This document shows, piece by piece, positions 52,255 through 61,313 of a stretch of DNA of 64,000 bases (position 1 is its first letter; every line of letters starts with the position of its first letter). Made by a program: the position numbers and the translations under genes. This DNA comes from VYFG01 sp965248685 (GTDB taxonomy: Bacteria; Pseudomonadota; Gammaproteobacteria; Arenicellales; Poriferihabitantaceae). The notes under the pieces are model-generated. The model was not told the DNA's origin. It made no database searches and worked only from the letters and a program-made list of their open reading frames with translations. Location of the stretch: assembly GCA_965248685.1 (NCBI GenBank), contig CBDFKC010000004.1, positions 310,001-374,000 of the forward strand. The letters are read 5' to 3'.

Positions 52255-52875
52255 ATGAGTATCGAATTTTTCGTAACCTCAATGATAGTCATTCTACTGC
52301 CGGGGACCGGCGTGTTGTATACCCTTGCCTACGGCCTGGGCCAAGGTTTCCGAGCCAGTGTTGTCGCAGCGTTTGGCTGTACCCTGGGAATTGTGCCCCA
52401 TGTGTGTGCGAGTATTGCCGGACTTGCGGCAATATTACATACCAGCGCCCTGGTTTTCCAGGGTGTTAAAATTGCTGGGGTTATTTACTTGTTCTATATG
52501 GCATGGAGCATTTTGCGGCAGGACGGCGCGTTAAGAATTCCTGACGATGCCAGCAATCCGGCCGACAAGAAACTATCCCGAATCATCATCAATGGGGTAT
52601 TGATTAATGCATTAAATCCAAAACTCTCGTTATTTTTTCTCGCCTTTCTGCCCCAGTTTGTTCCGGTTAATGAGCCCAACCCTACCCCGGTACTGGTCGG
52701 GCTCGCGGCAGTGTTTATGTTGCTTACCTTTATCGTATTTATTGGCTATGGCGGCTGTGCATCTCTTGCCAGAGACTATGTAATATCACGTCCGCTAGTA
52801 TTAAAGTGGTTGCGAAGGTCTTTTGCCGGAGTTTTTGCGTTGCTCGGGTTAAGACTTGCGCTGGCAGAACGGTAG
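52255..52875 (+). CDS. LysE/RhtB-family exporter
   Basis: 206-residue membrane protein, six helices. Family motif LPGTGVLYTLAYGLGQGFRA (about 15-34) and the second NGVLINALNPKLSLFFLAFL (about 115-134). It follows URC4 by 30 bases on the same strand and could export an end product of the pathway such as 3-hydroxypropionate-related compounds or an amino acid, but this is speculative. Confidence 0.88.
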   Translation: MSIEFFVTSMIVILLPGTGVLYTLAYGLGQGFRASVVAAFGCTLGIVPHVCASIAGLAAILHTSALVFQGVKIAGVIYLFYMAWSILRQDGALRIPDDASNPADKKLSRIIINGVLINALNPKLSLFFLAFLPQFVPVNEPNPTPVLVGLAAVFMLLTFIVFIGYGGCASLARDYVISRPLVLKWLRRSFAGVFALLGLRLALAER

Positions 52876-53003
52876 CTAAATCATGAATTCCGGCCGATTT
52901 GTCTGACAATTGGTTCTAAATAGTTTTTAATTATTGGCTATTTTTTTGTCGCAACGAAAGAATTAGTCTTGTGAGCCAATGTTGACACAGCTACCACAAC
53001 ACG

Positions 53004-53459
53004 ATGATCAGTCCTGAACTCGCTACCATAATCAAAAACTATCCTGCCGGCGCGGTTGCTTCCATAAACGACGATGGATCACCATCGGTTTCGCCCAAAG
53101 CGACGTTTGTGGTGATTAACGATGTAACCCTTGCTTTTGGCGATATTCGGTCTCCTGGGACCGTGGCCAACCTTAAACTAAGGCCACAAACAGAAATAAA
53201 TTTCATTGATGTATTGTGCCGCCGTGCTGCGCGGATAAAGGGGACTGCCAGAATAATTCCCCGGGGCAACGAGGAATGGGATGGATTGACCGAACATTTC
53301 CAAAAGCCATGGGCGCCGTATATCGAATTAATGCGAAACTTCGTCGTGATTGATGTTACCCATGCCAGCGTGGTTACCTCCCCAGCTTATGATATTGGTA
53401 TGACTCAGGAACAGCTGCGAGAAACCAATCTCGAAAAATTGAAAAATCTGGCGTTCTAA
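53004..53459 (+). CDS. Pyridoxamine 5'-phosphate oxidase-like flavin-binding protein
   Basis: 151 residues with a split-barrel FMN-binding fold: ISPELATIIKNYPAGAVASI at the N-terminus, DDGSPSVSPKATFVVINDVT (about 23-42), RSPGTVANLKLRP and the RRAARIKGTARII strand. Small members of this family reduce unsaturated substrates or cofactor F420/flavin-linked compounds; the substrate is unknown. Monocistronic or first of a short run with the acetyltransferases. Confidence 0.82.
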   Translation: MISPELATIIKNYPAGAVASINDDGSPSVSPKATFVVINDVTLAFGDIRSPGTVANLKLRPQTEINFIDVLCRRAARIKGTARIIPRGNEEWDGLTEHFQKPWAPYIELMRNFVVIDVTHASVVTSPAYDIGMTQEQLRETNLEKLKNLAF

Positions 53460-53497
53460 ATAGTTCTGTTACTTATCGCAAACAGGTAATATTGTCG

Positions 53498-53947
53498 ATG
53501 ACAAAATTTAAAATTCGTAAACTAATAGAATCTGATCGGGTGCGCTGGGAACAAATGTTTCACGGCTACGCAGCCTTTTACAAAGTCCCCCTGGAACAAC
53601 AATCTAAGGAATCTGTTTGGGGTTGGATTTTTGATCCGGACAATGATTTCTGGTGTGACCTGGTGGAAAATGATTCCGCAGAAGTGGTTGGGTTTACCCA
53701 ATACCAGTTGATGCATCGTTCGTTGAGCGGCGGTATGGTGTGTTATTTAAGCGATCTGTTCGTTGAGCCGGCAATTCGTGGGACAGGTGCTGGACGAAAG
53801 CTGATCGACCATGTATTTGAATTTGCCAAGGCGAATGGTATTACAAACGTGCGCTGGCTTACCCAGGACTTTAACTATGCCGGCAGGTGTTTATACGATT
53901 CTTATGGAATGAAATCGGATTTTATTCTCTATAGTTTTCCGGTGTAG
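53498..53947 (+). CDS. GNAT-family N-acetyltransferase
   Basis: 149 residues from the ATG at 53498 (a TTG six bases earlier is possible). Motif A of the acetyl-CoA site is VEPAIRGTGAGRKLIDHVFE (about 88-107), preceded by the YLSDLFV strand; the C-terminal YDSYGM matches motif B. Acceptor unknown. The gene follows the PNPOx-like gene by about 40 bases. Confidence 0.88.
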   Translation: MTKFKIRKLIESDRVRWEQMFHGYAAFYKVPLEQQSKESVWGWIFDPDNDFWCDLVENDSAEVVGFTQYQLMHRSLSGGMVCYLSDLFVEPAIRGTGAGRKLIDHVFEFAKANGITNVRWLTQDFNYAGRCLYDSYGMKSDFILYSFPV

Positions 53948-53994
53948 CATCGCTCGATAGTTATCCCATAACCCTAACCATTCCAAACGCGACG

Positions 53995-54714
53995 ATGAGC
54001 AATTACAAAAATGCACTAGGTCAGCCTGTCGGATTTCCAGTGCCGGATTGGAGCGCCGCTAATCGGCCAACTGGACCTCTCACTTCTGGTCGGTACTGCC
54101 GATTAGAACCCCTTGATCCAGCGCTGCATGGACAAGCATTATTCGATGCATTTGTTAGAGACAGCGCTGATCACAATTGGACTTATCTTCCCTATGGCCC
54201 ATTCGATAGTCTGGGGGTGTTTGAGAGATGGTTAATTCAGATCAGCAATAGAACCGACCCATTTTTTTACAGTATTGTCGATTTATCCACGGGTCAAGCG
54301 GTGGGACTCGCCAGCTATTTGAGAATTGATCCAGCTGCAGGTGTGATCGAAGTGGGTCATATTCACTTCTCATCCCTGCTCCAGCGTACCACCCTGGCAA
54401 CTGAATCCATGTATTTAATGATGCATTATGTTTTTTCGGAGTTGGGGTATCGTCGTTATGAATGGAAATGCGATGGGTTAAACCAACCGTCGCGAAGTGC
54501 AGCGGTCAGGCTGGGTTTTAGTTTCGAAGGTATCTTTCGTCAGGCAACCATGTACAAGAATCGAAATCGTGATACCGCCTGGTACGCGATTATCGATCAA
54601 GAATGGCCACACTTAAATACGGCCTATGCTGCCTGGTTGGACCCCGAAAACTTCGGTTCCAACGGTGTTCAGAAAAAGTCGCTTGGATCTTTTATAAACA
54701 CCCCGCCAGGCTAA
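53995..54714 (+). CDS. GNAT-family N-acetyltransferase, RimJ/RimL-like
   Basis: 239 residues. The central part has SIVDLSTGQAVGLASYLRID (about 93-112), EVGHIHFSSLLQRTTLATES, and YRRYEWKCDGLNQPSRSAAV followed by GFSFEGIFRQATMYKNRNRD, the pattern of GNAT enzymes that act on protein N-termini, aminoacyl or small amino substrates. Acceptor unknown. Confidence 0.88.
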   Translation: MSNYKNALGQPVGFPVPDWSAANRPTGPLTSGRYCRLEPLDPALHGQALFDAFVRDSADHNWTYLPYGPFDSLGVFERWLIQISNRTDPFFYSIVDLSTGQAVGLASYLRIDPAAGVIEVGHIHFSSLLQRTTLATESMYLMMHYVFSELGYRRYEWKCDGLNQPSRSAAVRLGFSFEGIFRQATMYKNRNRDTAWYAIIDQEWPHLNTAYAAWLDPENFGSNGVQKKSLGSFINTPPG

Positions 54715-54726
54715 GGCTAGGCCGCG

Positions 54727-55059
54727 CTACCAGTTCTTATGCCATACGTTCCGGTCGGTCTCTGTGGCGAGTTCGAATTTCCGTAGAATCCATTTGATTG
54801 TAGACACATTGCAGGGTCGTGAAGTCGTTACGATCTTGCGTAATTTGTTTGTCGTGAGGTCACCAGACTCTAACTCATCGTATACCCTGGACAATTCGTC
54901 GCGACTTAGCGACTTACGATAGGAGCGGTTCAGGCAATAAATAATATCGCCGGTTTCACTGATTTGTTCGATTGCGGAGACTCGTTTGGGCACGAGAATA
55001 TTCATTCCGGGACGTAATTTGTTGTAAATAACGTCAAAAAAAGCTTGTTTGGTCATCAT
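54727..55059 (-). CDS. Hypothetical protein
   Basis: About 110 residues from MMTKQAFFDVIYNKLRPGMN (55059); an upstream in-frame start reaches 55119 and would overlap the AraC gene's leader. Mostly alpha/beta with basic stretches (NRSYRKSLSRDEL, WILRKFELATE); no known motif and no membrane segment. Divergent from the AraC regulator, convergent with the acetyltransferase gene. Confidence 0.5.
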   Translation of the reverse strand: MMTKQAFFDVIYNKLRPGMNILVPKRVSAIEQISETGDIIYCLNRSYRKSLSRDELSRVYDELESGDLTTNKLRKIVTTSRPCNVSTIKWILRKFELATETDRNVWHKNW

Positions 55060-55172
55060 GGCGCCGTTAGCATCTATACCTGTAATTGCCAGGCGCGCAA
55101 TATAGTGGGGAGGTAACAATTGCGATAATCCCAGCCTGCCAAAAATCTATCATTTCCTGCCCAGGGTCGGTT

Positions 55173-56198
55173 ATGGAACAAAGGAGAGAACAACATACGG
55201 TGCTGTCAAATATGGCGATAATCATCGCTGAAGCACTGGATACCTATGGTTGTGATGGTCGAGACGCGGTTGAGCAAGTGGGAATCGACTACGACTATGC
55301 ATTAAATCCCGACACCCGGATAACCTTCGAACAGGCTCAACAATTGTGGCGGATAGCTATTGAGAAGTCGGGCGACCCCTGTTTTGGCCTGGTTGTTGCT
55401 GAGGGGTTCAATCCGGCGCTGTTACATGGACTGGGTTTTTCCTGGATGGCCAGCGGCTCGTTAAAAGATGCCCTGGGCAGAATGGTTCAGTTTCAGCGGT
55501 TAATTAACACCGGCAGCGATTATCAGGGAGAACTAATTGGTAATCGTTACCGAATATTGCCTAAATTGGTAAGTCCCGACATGGTTTACCATCCGGGATA
55601 CACTATATGTGCCCTGGCCGGCCTGGTTCGATTGTGCCGCTTGACCGCCGGCAATCAAGTCAATCCGGAATTAGTTACCTTTGTCGCACAAGAACCCGAA
55701 TGTAGTATAAAAATCAGGGAATATTTCCAGTCCGAGGTCCAATTCAAAAGTGAATTAGACGCGATATATTTCGATGTGGAGCTGATAAATCAGCCGATAA
55801 AGTCAGCCAATTCCAAGCTCGCCAAAGTTAACGATCAGGTGGTTATTGAGTATTTGTCCAGATACGATCAAAACGGATTAATCACTCAGGTTCAGGCGAA
55901 AATTATCGATTTGCTGCCATCCGGATTACCTAATCAGGAAGTAATCGCCAGGGAATTTAATTTAAGTCTGCGCAATTTTCAACGAAAGCTTAAGGAGCAA
56001 GGAACCTCCTATCGCGAATTAACCGAGACCCTGCGAAAAGATCTCGCGATGGAATATATGTCTAGTTCAAACAAATCCATTGGTCAAATCAGTTTTTTAC
56101 TGGGATTTACCGAACCGGCAAACTTCGCGCGCTCTTTTCGGCGTTGGACGGGTTATTCACCAAAAAACTATCAAATGAAATTTCGCCGACAGGCGTAA
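55173..56198 (+). CDS. AraC-family transcriptional regulator
   Basis: 341 residues from the ATG at 55173 (an in-frame frame extends to 55086). N-terminal AraC-type ligand-binding domain (Arabinose_bd, about 20-215; QQLWRIAIEKSGDPCFGLVV near 51-70) and a C-terminal AraC helix-turn-helix pair (about 245-338) with GTSYRELTETLRKDLAMEYM and SIGQISFLLGFTEPANFARS, then FRRWTGYSPKNYQ. The ligand and target are not shown by sequence. It precedes the convergent ogt gene. Confidence 0.92.
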   Translation: MEQRREQHTVLSNMAIIIAEALDTYGCDGRDAVEQVGIDYDYALNPDTRITFEQAQQLWRIAIEKSGDPCFGLVVAEGFNPALLHGLGFSWMASGSLKDALGRMVQFQRLINTGSDYQGELIGNRYRILPKLVSPDMVYHPGYTICALAGLVRLCRLTAGNQVNPELVTFVAQEPECSIKIREYFQSEVQFKSELDAIYFDVELINQPIKSANSKLAKVNDQVVIEYLSRYDQNGLITQVQAKIIDLLPSGLPNQEVIAREFNLSLRNFQRKLKEQGTSYRELTETLRKDLAMEYMSSSNKSIGQISFLLGFTEPANFARSFRRWTGYSPKNYQMKFRRQA

Positions 56199-56221
56199 TC
56201 GTCTTTAAAATCGTCCAGGGT

Positions 56222-56689
56222 TTAAATAAGCCAGGGAATGGTTGCTTCGTGTTTGAGCAGTTCAAGTTTGGTTTCTATCCCGCCGTTGCCCGAATATCCC
56301 CCGAGTCCTTTGCTGCCGAGTACCCGGTGGCAGGGAATAATTAGTGGAAATGGATTGCCACCACAGGCATTGCCCACAGCCTGAGCCGAAGTATTCAACA
56401 ATTTGGCCAATTCTCCATAGGTCAGGGTTTCGCCGTAGGCTATTTGGTCCATTTGTTCGCATGCCGATTTCTGGAATTCACCACATTGGTAGTCCAGCGG
56501 AATTTGAAACTGTTTTCGCTGCCCGGCGAAGTATTGATTGATCTGGTCGATGGCGTCTTCTAACAACGGGGTAGCGTGGTCAGCCTTTTGATTGCTCCAG
56601 CCCACCCGGATAATTGCCTGGTTCTGCTGGGTTAACACCAGTCTGCCCACTGGTGTATCCACCGCTCCATGAAATTGGGTTGAAGTCAT
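56222..56689 (-). CDS. ogt: Methylated-DNA-protein-cysteine methyltransferase
   Basis: 155 residues, the usual short form without an Ada N-domain. The acceptor cysteine C120 lies in PLIIPCHRVLG, with the Asn hinge GNACGGNPF before it and YGELAKLL of the DNA-binding helix earlier. It removes O6-alkyl groups from guanine in a single-turnover reaction. Divergent or convergent neighbours (AraC, deacetylase) give no functional link. Confidence 0.95.
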   Translation of the reverse strand: MTSTQFHGAVDTPVGRLVLTQQNQAIIRVGWSNQKADHATPLLEDAIDQINQYFAGQRKQFQIPLDYQCGEFQKSACEQMDQIAYGETLTYGELAKLLNTSAQAVGNACGGNPFPLIIPCHRVLGSKGLGGYSGNGGIETKLELLKHEATIPWLI

Positions 56690-56769
56690 ACCGGTGCAGC
56701 TACTGTGAAATCAAGATCAGTAGGTTCCTGCCGCAACCCTGGGATCGAAAGGGGCGATTTCAGGAGGGC

Positions 56770-57666
56770 TCATAAAGCTTCAGTAGTCGCTGGAGGCAGC
56801 TTGTAATAGGGTAATTGTTCCTGCCTGACGGGGGTACCGTCAGCTGCCACTTTGCGTAAATGGGCGGCTATTTCACCCAGGGTGGCAAACCATACGTCGT
56901 GGGACTGCAGTATGTTTTCGAGCCACCTTTCCACCCGCCGCCAGCGCGCCAGACGGCCAACGAGAAACGGATGCCAGATACAATGCCACAGGCCACCGGC
57001 TTCATAATGCTCCTCAAACTCTTCCCAAAAGCTGTTGAGTCCGACGCTTGGTGCTTTTACCGGCATCATGTAACCAATTTCATCATAGTGCGCGAAAGCT
57101 GGCCAATCATCGGTTCCCCAGTGTACCGGTACCTCCACCAGACTGCCTTCCGGAGTATTTAGCAGATAGGGAATATCATCTCCCATCAACGAGCTATCGT
57201 AGTCAAATCCCCGTTCAATTAATAAGTCTATGACTCCCGGGGTAATGTTGTAGACCGGTGCACGATATCCCTTAGGCGTGTTTCCAACCACTCTCTGGTG
57301 TGCATCCAGGGCTTTGTCAAACCATTCGATTTGCTGTCCGTGGCTGTGATTGGTTGGGTCTTCATGTAGATAGCCGTGATGTCCCACTTCGTGACCGCCC
57401 TGCAACATTGCTTCTACCGCCTGGGGATATTGTTCGATACACCAGCCAGGCACAAAAAATGATTGTTTAAGTCCCAGGCGTTTGTAGGTATCGAGAATTC
57501 TTGGTATCGCGACCTCTGGCCCATACTTACCCATTGATATCGGGTATAGGCGCTGGTGACTGTCTTTTGGTTTGGATATATGAATCAAACTGTCGGCATC
57601 CATGTCGAAGGTGATCGCGCAAGCGCAGCGCGCACCGTTAGGCCATGGTATCGGATTTTTGATCAT
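56770..57666 (-). CDS. Polysaccharide deacetylase-family hydrolase
   Basis: 298 residues from MIKNPIPWPNG (57666), with a GTG at 57696 as an alternative. NodB-type barrel: ITFDMDADS (catalytic Asp, about 20), GGHEVGHHGYLHEDP (metal His motif, about 90-104), GYRAPVYNITPG and the final HPFLVGR segment. The family includes peptidoglycan deacetylases and PuuE-type allantoinases, which use the same motif; the latter could fit a purine-degradation context, but no other such genes are near. No signal peptide is seen, which favours a cytosolic enzyme such as PuuE-like. Confidence 0.8.
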   Translation of the reverse strand: MIKNPIPWPNGARCACAITFDMDADSLIHISKPKDSHQRLYPISMGKYGPEVAIPRILDTYKRLGLKQSFFVPGWCIEQYPQAVEAMLQGGHEVGHHGYLHEDPTNHSHGQQIEWFDKALDAHQRVVGNTPKGYRAPVYNITPGVIDLLIERGFDYDSSLMGDDIPYLLNTPEGSLVEVPVHWGTDDWPAFAHYDEIGYMMPVKAPSVGLNSFWEEFEEHYEAGGLWHCIWHPFLVGRLARWRRVERWLENILQSHDVWFATLGEIAAHLRKVAADGTPVRQEQLPYYKLPPATTEAL

Positions 57667-57781
57667 GATTGTGGCAACACCATTATGTTTGTCCACATGC
57701 TATCAGTCAGCGATCATAAAATCACCAGATTAGCCATTTTTTTGGTTATAGTTCTGTCAACCTCACAAACTCATCGCGCCA

Positions 57782-59863
57782 ATGGAAAAAGATTTTGTCG
57801 AAACCGACCGGTTAGAAAATATCGGTATTATTATCATCCAAAATCCTCCGGTGAATGCGATGAGTCCGGGTGTGCCCCGGGCGATTATCGCTGAGGTTGA
57901 CCGTTTCAATCTGGATGCTTCGGTTACTGCCATCGTATTAATCGGAGGCGGCAAGGGCAATATTGCCGGTGCAGACATTCGCTTCCAGGGAAAAAAATTA
58001 CCCCCTGACGAGCCCATGCTGAGAGATTTGATCGAGGCTCTTGAGGGTTCAACCAAGCCTGTTATTGCTGCTCTCGGCGCTAACACTCTTGGTGGTGGTC
58101 TGGAACTCGCCATGGCATGCGCATACAGGGTAATAATTACCGGCGGTAAAATTGGCCAGCCTGAGGTGAATCTGGGTATACCCCCCGGTGCTGGCGGAAC
58201 CCAACGTCTGCCGAGACTGGCGGGCATTGAAAAAGCGCTGGAGATGATTGTGAGTGGCAAACCCATCGATGGGGAAGACGCATTAAACCATGGCATTGTA
58301 GACCGGGTAGTCGAATCTGATTTACCTGCTGGCGCGGTTAAATTCGCCAACGAAATGTCTCTTCGAAGCAGTCATACCCGAACCAGGGACAAAGACTGTC
58401 AGAAAGCTTCTCCCGAAACCTTTAACCAAGCCCGCCTGGATGTTGCCAGGAAGTATCCGGGTGTGGATGCGGCGCTAGTATGCGTTGACTGTGTTGAAGC
58501 CGCTTGTAATTTACCGTTTGAAGAGGGAATCGCTTTTGAACGCGCCCAATTCGACCAATCGGTAGTTTCTGACCAGGCTGCTGCGTTGCGCCATGTTTTC
58601 TTCGCGGAGCGCAAAGCTGGTAAGCCTATAAACAAGGTGTCCGATTTCGGCCCTCATGATGTTGAACATATTTCTGTGATTGGTGCTGGCACTATGGGTA
58701 CTGGCATTTCAATTGCCTTGCTTAAAGCCGGGTATCGGGTAAAGTTAATTGACTCAACGATGCAAACAGCAGAGCATGGTAGAAACAGAATTAATGCTAC
58801 TCTCGAAAGAGACGTTGAAAAAGGCAGGATTGCGGCGCCAGCATTAGATGCATTAATAAATGGTTTGTCGGTACATCAATCTATTGATGCGGTGGTGGGG
58901 TCGGACATGGTTATCGAGGCTGCATTCGAAGATATCAGGGTGAAAACTGGTATTTTCCGAACACTGGGTGAAATGGTTCCGAATGCGGTTCTCGCAACCA
59001 ATACTTCTTATTTGGATGTTAACCAGATTGCCAGAGCCGCAGGGGCGGCACGGGAAAATGTAGTGGGTATGCACTTTTTCAGTCCAGCCAACATTATGCG
59101 GCTACTCGAAGTTGTTCGAGGGGAATATATCAGCGACTCGGTGCTCCAAACAGCCATCGAGGTAGGTAAGAGGGTAGGTAAAACAACGATTATCGCAGGA
59201 GTCTGTCATGGGTTTATCGCCAATAGAATGTTCAGTTGTTATTTGCGGGAAGCCAATTTTCTAATCGAAGAGGGTGCTTTACCCCAACAAGTGGATGACG
59301 CGCTGACAAGTTTTGGTTTTCCCATGGGACCATTTGCGGTTTCGGATCTTGCCGGTCTTGATATTGGCTGGGCTAATCGTAAATCACTCGCGGCCCACCG
59401 GGATTCGTCCAAACGCTACGGGGTCGTCGCTGACCGTATTTGTGAGCGAGGCTGGTTCGGCCAGAAAACTGAACGCGGTTTCTATCGTTATCCTGAAGGT
59501 GGTCGTCGTGGCGTGCCAGATCCAGAGGTTAACGAATTAATCTTGCAAGTATCTGCTGAGCTTAAAATAGAGCGTCGCGACATAACCGACGATGAGATCA
59601 TCAAGCGTTGCATCTATGCTGTGATCAATGAAGGTGCCAGGATACTATCCGAAGGTATCGCGGACAGGCCAGGCGATATTGATGTCGTCTGGATTTACGG
59701 CTATGGTTTTCCACGATGGCGGGGTGGACCCTTACTATTCGCTGACCAGACCGGATTAAACCAAATTTTGCAGGATATCCAGCAGTTTGATCAGCAACAT
59801 GATTTCTGGACACCTGCCACAGAACTGGAACGACTGGTCGCGGAGGGCAAGCAGTTTAATTGA
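57782..59863 (+). CDS. Bifunctional enoyl-CoA hydratase/3-hydroxyacyl-CoA dehydrogenase
   Basis: 693 residues, FadJ/FadB or peroxisomal multifunctional-enzyme architecture. Residues about 1-200 form the crotonase domain, with the two catalytic glutamates in GGGLELAMACAYR and GQPEVNLGIPPGAGG. From about 295 the NAD-binding HAD domain starts with VIGAGTMGTGISIALLKAGY, and the catalytic His is in VGMHFFSPANIM. The C-terminal part holds two HAD C-domains (FMANRMF-like ANRMFSCYLR, YGYGFPRWRGGP). It should act in beta-oxidation. A thiolase partner is not in the window. Confidence 0.93.
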   Translation: MEKDFVETDRLENIGIIIIQNPPVNAMSPGVPRAIIAEVDRFNLDASVTAIVLIGGGKGNIAGADIRFQGKKLPPDEPMLRDLIEALEGSTKPVIAALGANTLGGGLELAMACAYRVIITGGKIGQPEVNLGIPPGAGGTQRLPRLAGIEKALEMIVSGKPIDGEDALNHGIVDRVVESDLPAGAVKFANEMSLRSSHTRTRDKDCQKASPETFNQARLDVARKYPGVDAALVCVDCVEAACNLPFEEGIAFERAQFDQSVVSDQAAALRHVFFAERKAGKPINKVSDFGPHDVEHISVIGAGTMGTGISIALLKAGYRVKLIDSTMQTAEHGRNRINATLERDVEKGRIAAPALDALINGLSVHQSIDAVVGSDMVIEAAFEDIRVKTGIFRTLGEMVPNAVLATNTSYLDVNQIARAAGAARENVVGMHFFSPANIMRLLEVVRGEYISDSVLQTAIEVGKRVGKTTIIAGVCHGFIANRMFSCYLREANFLIEEGALPQQVDDALTSFGFPMGPFAVSDLAGLDIGWANRKSLAAHRDSSKRYGVVADRICERGWFGQKTERGFYRYPEGGRRGVPDPEVNELILQVSAELKIERRDITDDEIIKRCIYAVINEGARILSEGIADRPGDIDVVWIYGYGFPRWRGGPLLFADQTGLNQILQDIQQFDQQHDFWTPATELERLVAEGKQFN

Positions 59864-60011
59864 ACCTCGCTGGACAAATGTCTGGGCATTGCTCTATGAT
59901 GTAGCTCCATAAAATTAAGGAATCCCAGGCGTTTGCGCAGCTGAAACCTTATCGGTTGTCGCCCATGGGTATTCTATTGATAAACACTAGACTCAAGAGG
60001 AAACCTATCCA

Positions 60012-61241
60012 ATGAATAAATCACTCGGCATATTGGGCTGTTTTGTAGGCGCATCGCTGATGTTTTCCCATGCAACCATGGCCCAGGAGTGCGACTCCAT
60101 AACCCTGGGTTCGGCGATTTCGTTAACCGGAAAATACGCGACAAACGGGGTTCATGCAAAGAATGGCTATGAATTTGCGATCCAGAAAATCAAGGACAAT
60201 GGCGGTGTTATGGTTGACGGCAAGTGCTATAACTTCGAAACCATTTATTATGATGACGAATCAAAAGGCGATCGGGGAGCAACCCTGGCAGAACGACTAA
60301 TCAGCCAAGACAAGGTTCAGTACATGCTTGGGCCATATTCTTCCGGTTTAACCAAGGCGATCGCACCAGTTACTGAAAAATACAAGATTCCCATGGTGGA
60401 GGCAGAGGGTGCGTCCCGCTCACTATTTAACAAGGGTTACAAATACCTGTTTGCCGTTCTTTCCACTTCTGAGCAATATTTGGCTTCAGCGGTAGCATTG
60501 GCTGCGGAAAAAGCCCAGGAAGGTGGTAAGGATCCTTCTTCGGTGCGGGTAGCTGTGGCAGTTGAAAATGATCCATTTTCGCTAGATATCCGTGCTGGGG
60601 TGCTCGAAGATGCTGCCAAATACAATATGGAAGTAGTAATCGACGAGCAACTGCCAAGAGACCTTTCGGACATGAGCGCGATCCTGACCAAGGTCAAGCT
60701 ACTGAAACCGGATTTACTTATTGTTAGTGGTCACTCTAAGGGCGCGGCCACCGCAGTCCGTCAAATTGGCGAACAGAAAATTTCGACGCCCATGATTGCT
60801 ATTACCCATTGTGAGGCGGCCGATGTTACCGGGAACTTTGGTGCCGCCGCCAATGACTTCCTTTGTTCGACCCAGTGGGCTGAAACCCTGACCTACGAAG
60901 ATCCGATTTTCGGCACTGCGGCGAATTATGAACAGGAATTCAAAGCAGCTTATCCAGAATACGGTGAGAAGAAAGTGCCCTATCAAACGGCTCAAGCTTC
61001 AGCCGCGGTATACGTCTTTAAAGATGCATTCGAACGCGCAGGTACTCTGGATAAAGAAGCGCTTCGCGACGCCATTTCGGCTACCGATCTACAGACATTC
61101 TATGGTGGAATTAAATTCTCAGACGCGGGCAATAACATTGCCAAGCCTATGGTATTGCGTCAGATTCAAGACGGAAAATACAACGTGGTTGCACCTTCCA
61201 AGTTCGCTTCCCACGCACTTAACTGGCCGCGTAAGCCTTAA
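60012..61241 (+). CDS. Branched-chain-type substrate-binding protein
   Basis: 409 residues with a signal peptide (NKSLGILGCFVGASLMFSHA, cleavage near TMAQE). The mature part is a peripla_BP_6-type receptor with ITLGSAISLTGKYATNG and YMLGPYSSGLTKAIAPV. First gene of the second liv-type operon; it probably binds amino acids or amides. A terminator-like hairpin at 61260-61290 follows the stop. Confidence 0.9.
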   Translation: MNKSLGILGCFVGASLMFSHATMAQECDSITLGSAISLTGKYATNGVHAKNGYEFAIQKIKDNGGVMVDGKCYNFETIYYDDESKGDRGATLAERLISQDKVQYMLGPYSSGLTKAIAPVTEKYKIPMVEAEGASRSLFNKGYKYLFAVLSTSEQYLASAVALAAEKAQEGGKDPSSVRVAVAVENDPFSLDIRAGVLEDAAKYNMEVVIDEQLPRDLSDMSAILTKVKLLKPDLLIVSGHSKGAATAVRQIGEQKISTPMIAITHCEAADVTGNFGAAANDFLCSTQWAETLTYEDPIFGTAANYEQEFKAAYPEYGEKKVPYQTAQASAAVYVFKDAFERAGTLDKEALRDAISATDLQTFYGGIKFSDAGNNIAKPMVLRQIQDGKYNVVAPSKFASHALNWPRKP

Positions 61242-61259
61242 ACAACCAGGCTAACTCTG

Positions 61260-61290
61260 CAGGGCGCCTTCTGGCGCCCTGTCTTTTTCT
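61260..61290 (+). terminator. Intercistronic terminator between binding protein and permease genes
   Basis: CAGGGCGCC (61260-61268) and GGCGCCCTG (61273-61281) are perfect complements with a TTCT loop, followed by TCTTTTTCT. A Rho-independent terminator in this position would set the binding-protein level above that of the permeases, as at proX/proV. Confidence 0.9.
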
Positions 61291-61313
61291 GCTATAGCTA
61301 TTCTCGATCACAG

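Noticed and set aside
52876..53003. Possible terminator after the LysE-family gene (AATAG/CTATT followed by T run)
   Set aside because: The stem is only about five bases with a long loop; too weak to call.
57763..58350. 195-codon frame on the minus strand opposite the FadJ-like gene
   Set aside because: Shadow of the crotonase domain; residues are proline- and serine-rich as expected for an antisense frame.
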